From assembly GCA_903926285.1 (NCBI GenBank), contig CAIYIP010000083.1:1-6051 (forward strand): 6,051 bases of DNA, given 5' to 3'. Both the position numbers and the translations under genes were made by a program. The stretch is from an uncultured Gammaproteobacteria bacterium. Lineage in GTDB: Bacteria > Pseudomonadota > Gammaproteobacteria > Pseudomonadales > Pseudohongiellaceae. Each line of letters begins with the position of its first letter. The stretch's first letter is position 1. Below, piece by piece: positions 5,547-6,051 of the stretch. Below the pieces are notes generated by a model. The model saw only the letters and a list, made by a program, of their open reading frames with translations, searched no databases and was not told the origin of the DNA.

Positions 5547-6051
5547 TTAGCTCCCTAAATCTATGACGTAATCGATCGCAAGCTGGCGCGTGTGGGCACT
5601 TGCCGCCCGAAAATCGTAGCCCTGCACACTGTCCATGATGGCTCTCAGCGCTGGCGCCGGCAACTGCTGCGCCAGCATCGTCAGCGCGTGTTTGATCAGC
5701 ACCGGATTGTCAGAGTCCAGCGCAACCAGAAATTGGGTCAATTGTTTCTGCAACGCGATTCGCGCAGTCGCAGACAACGGCGGCGCTGCCACCCGGGTTG
5801 TGTTGACGGCCTCTGTGTCTTGTTCGATCGGGGGGGGCATACCGATCGATCTCTACCATCACCGCCGCCAGCGCCTTGCTTAAATCGGCCAGAGCCGGCC
5901 CGGGGGTCGTCCTGCGTGTGCAGCAACGCTTCTAACGCCTGCGCAGCGCAGCGCGTGTCAAGCAAGGCCAGGTTGGCGGCTACTCCCGAAATTTGGTGCG
6001 CCAGTGCGGCTGCCCCGGGCCGGTCGCCCGAGATCAGGTGGGTGCCAAGCA
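5547..6051 (-). pseudogene. C-terminal end of a hybrid sensor histidine kinase (Hpt domain plus tail), frameshifted as given and truncated by the window edge
   Basis: From the right edge the minus strand reads LGTHLISGDRPGAAALAHQI then SGVAANLALLDT, an Hpt phosphotransfer domain with candidate phospho-acceptor His at 5998-5996. This frame runs to about 5905. A +1 shift at a C5 run (5902-5906) is needed to continue into PGPALADLSKALAAVMVEID and RYAPP. A second +1 shift at a C8 run (5830-5837) is needed to reach the last frame, which ends with QGYDFRAASAHTRQLAIDYV before the TAA at 5549-5547. Removing one C from each run gives one continuous Hpt-plus-tail sequence of the kind ending many BarA-like hybrid kinases. 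Sensor, HATPase and receiver domains would lie beyond the window. The 97-residue open frame starting at the ATG at 5840 is not a separate gene; its ATG is created inside the run. The defect may be a sequencing or assembly error or real decay. It is the operon partner of the downstream HD-GYP regulator. Confidence 0.75.
5551..5556 (-). promoter_or_regulatory. ribosome binding site for the HD-GYP regulator, inside the kinase gene end
   Basis: AGGGAG on the minus strand overlaps the last codons of the kinase frame and lies 7 nt before the ATG at 5543. It implies translation of the regulator coupled to termination on the kinase message. Confidence 0.65.

Noticed and set aside
5547..5840. A separate 97-residue gene starting at the ATG at 5840
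   Set aside because: The ATG overlaps the C8 run and has no ribosome binding site of its own. The sequence continues the kinase tail once one C is removed.

Overview
The window looks like chromosomal DNA from a proteobacterium, perhaps a gammaproteobacterium. That placement is inference: it rests on Sec-type signal peptides, sigma70-like promoter spacing, a hybrid-kinase/HD-GYP signalling pair and an IS21-type remnant, and no marker gene is present to fix the lineage. Four intact or near-intact genes can be supported, plus one frameshifted gene cut by the right edge and one transposase-helper fragment.

Layout. Bases 1-42 carry a 16-bp tandem repeat cut by the left edge. Bases 106-1719 (minus) encode a FAD-dependent aromatic-ring monooxygenase of the PheA/TfdB/MhpA type. 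A gap of about 240 bp upstream of it holds a cluster of palindromes suitable for an operator. Bases 1959-3119 (minus) encode an exported protein with an N-terminal DUF6152-like domain and a conserved C-terminal region of unknown function. A 483-bp gene-free divergent region follows, with palindromes near the DUF6152 gene and a good promoter and ribosome binding site near the next gene. Bases 3603-4250 (plus) encode a second exported protein of unknown function. Bases 4251-4550 hold no intact gene but contain the decayed C-terminal end of an IS21-type IstB (4370-4492).

From 4551 to the right edge the sequence is visibly more GC-rich and belongs to a different functional unit. It is a two-gene signalling operon on the minus strand: the C-terminal end of a hybrid histidine kinase (Hpt domain plus tail, 5547-6051) followed 3 bp later by a receiver/HD-GYP response regulator (4551-5543), a predicted cyclic-di-GMP phosphodiesterase. 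As given, the kinase end has two +1 shifts at C homopolymers (5902-5906 and 5830-5837). Removing one C from each joins three reading frames into one sensible protein.

How they may work together. The monooxygenase and the two exported proteins could form a catabolic or accessory neighbourhood, with the monooxygenase oxidising an aromatic compound in the cytoplasm. Nothing in the sequence identifies the substrate. The signalling pair is separated from that block by the IS remnant and probably has an unrelated job. I found no CRISPR array, tRNA, rRNA or clear riboswitch. I see no convincing new defence or mobile system; the least explained items are the two exported proteins and the operator-like palindromes.
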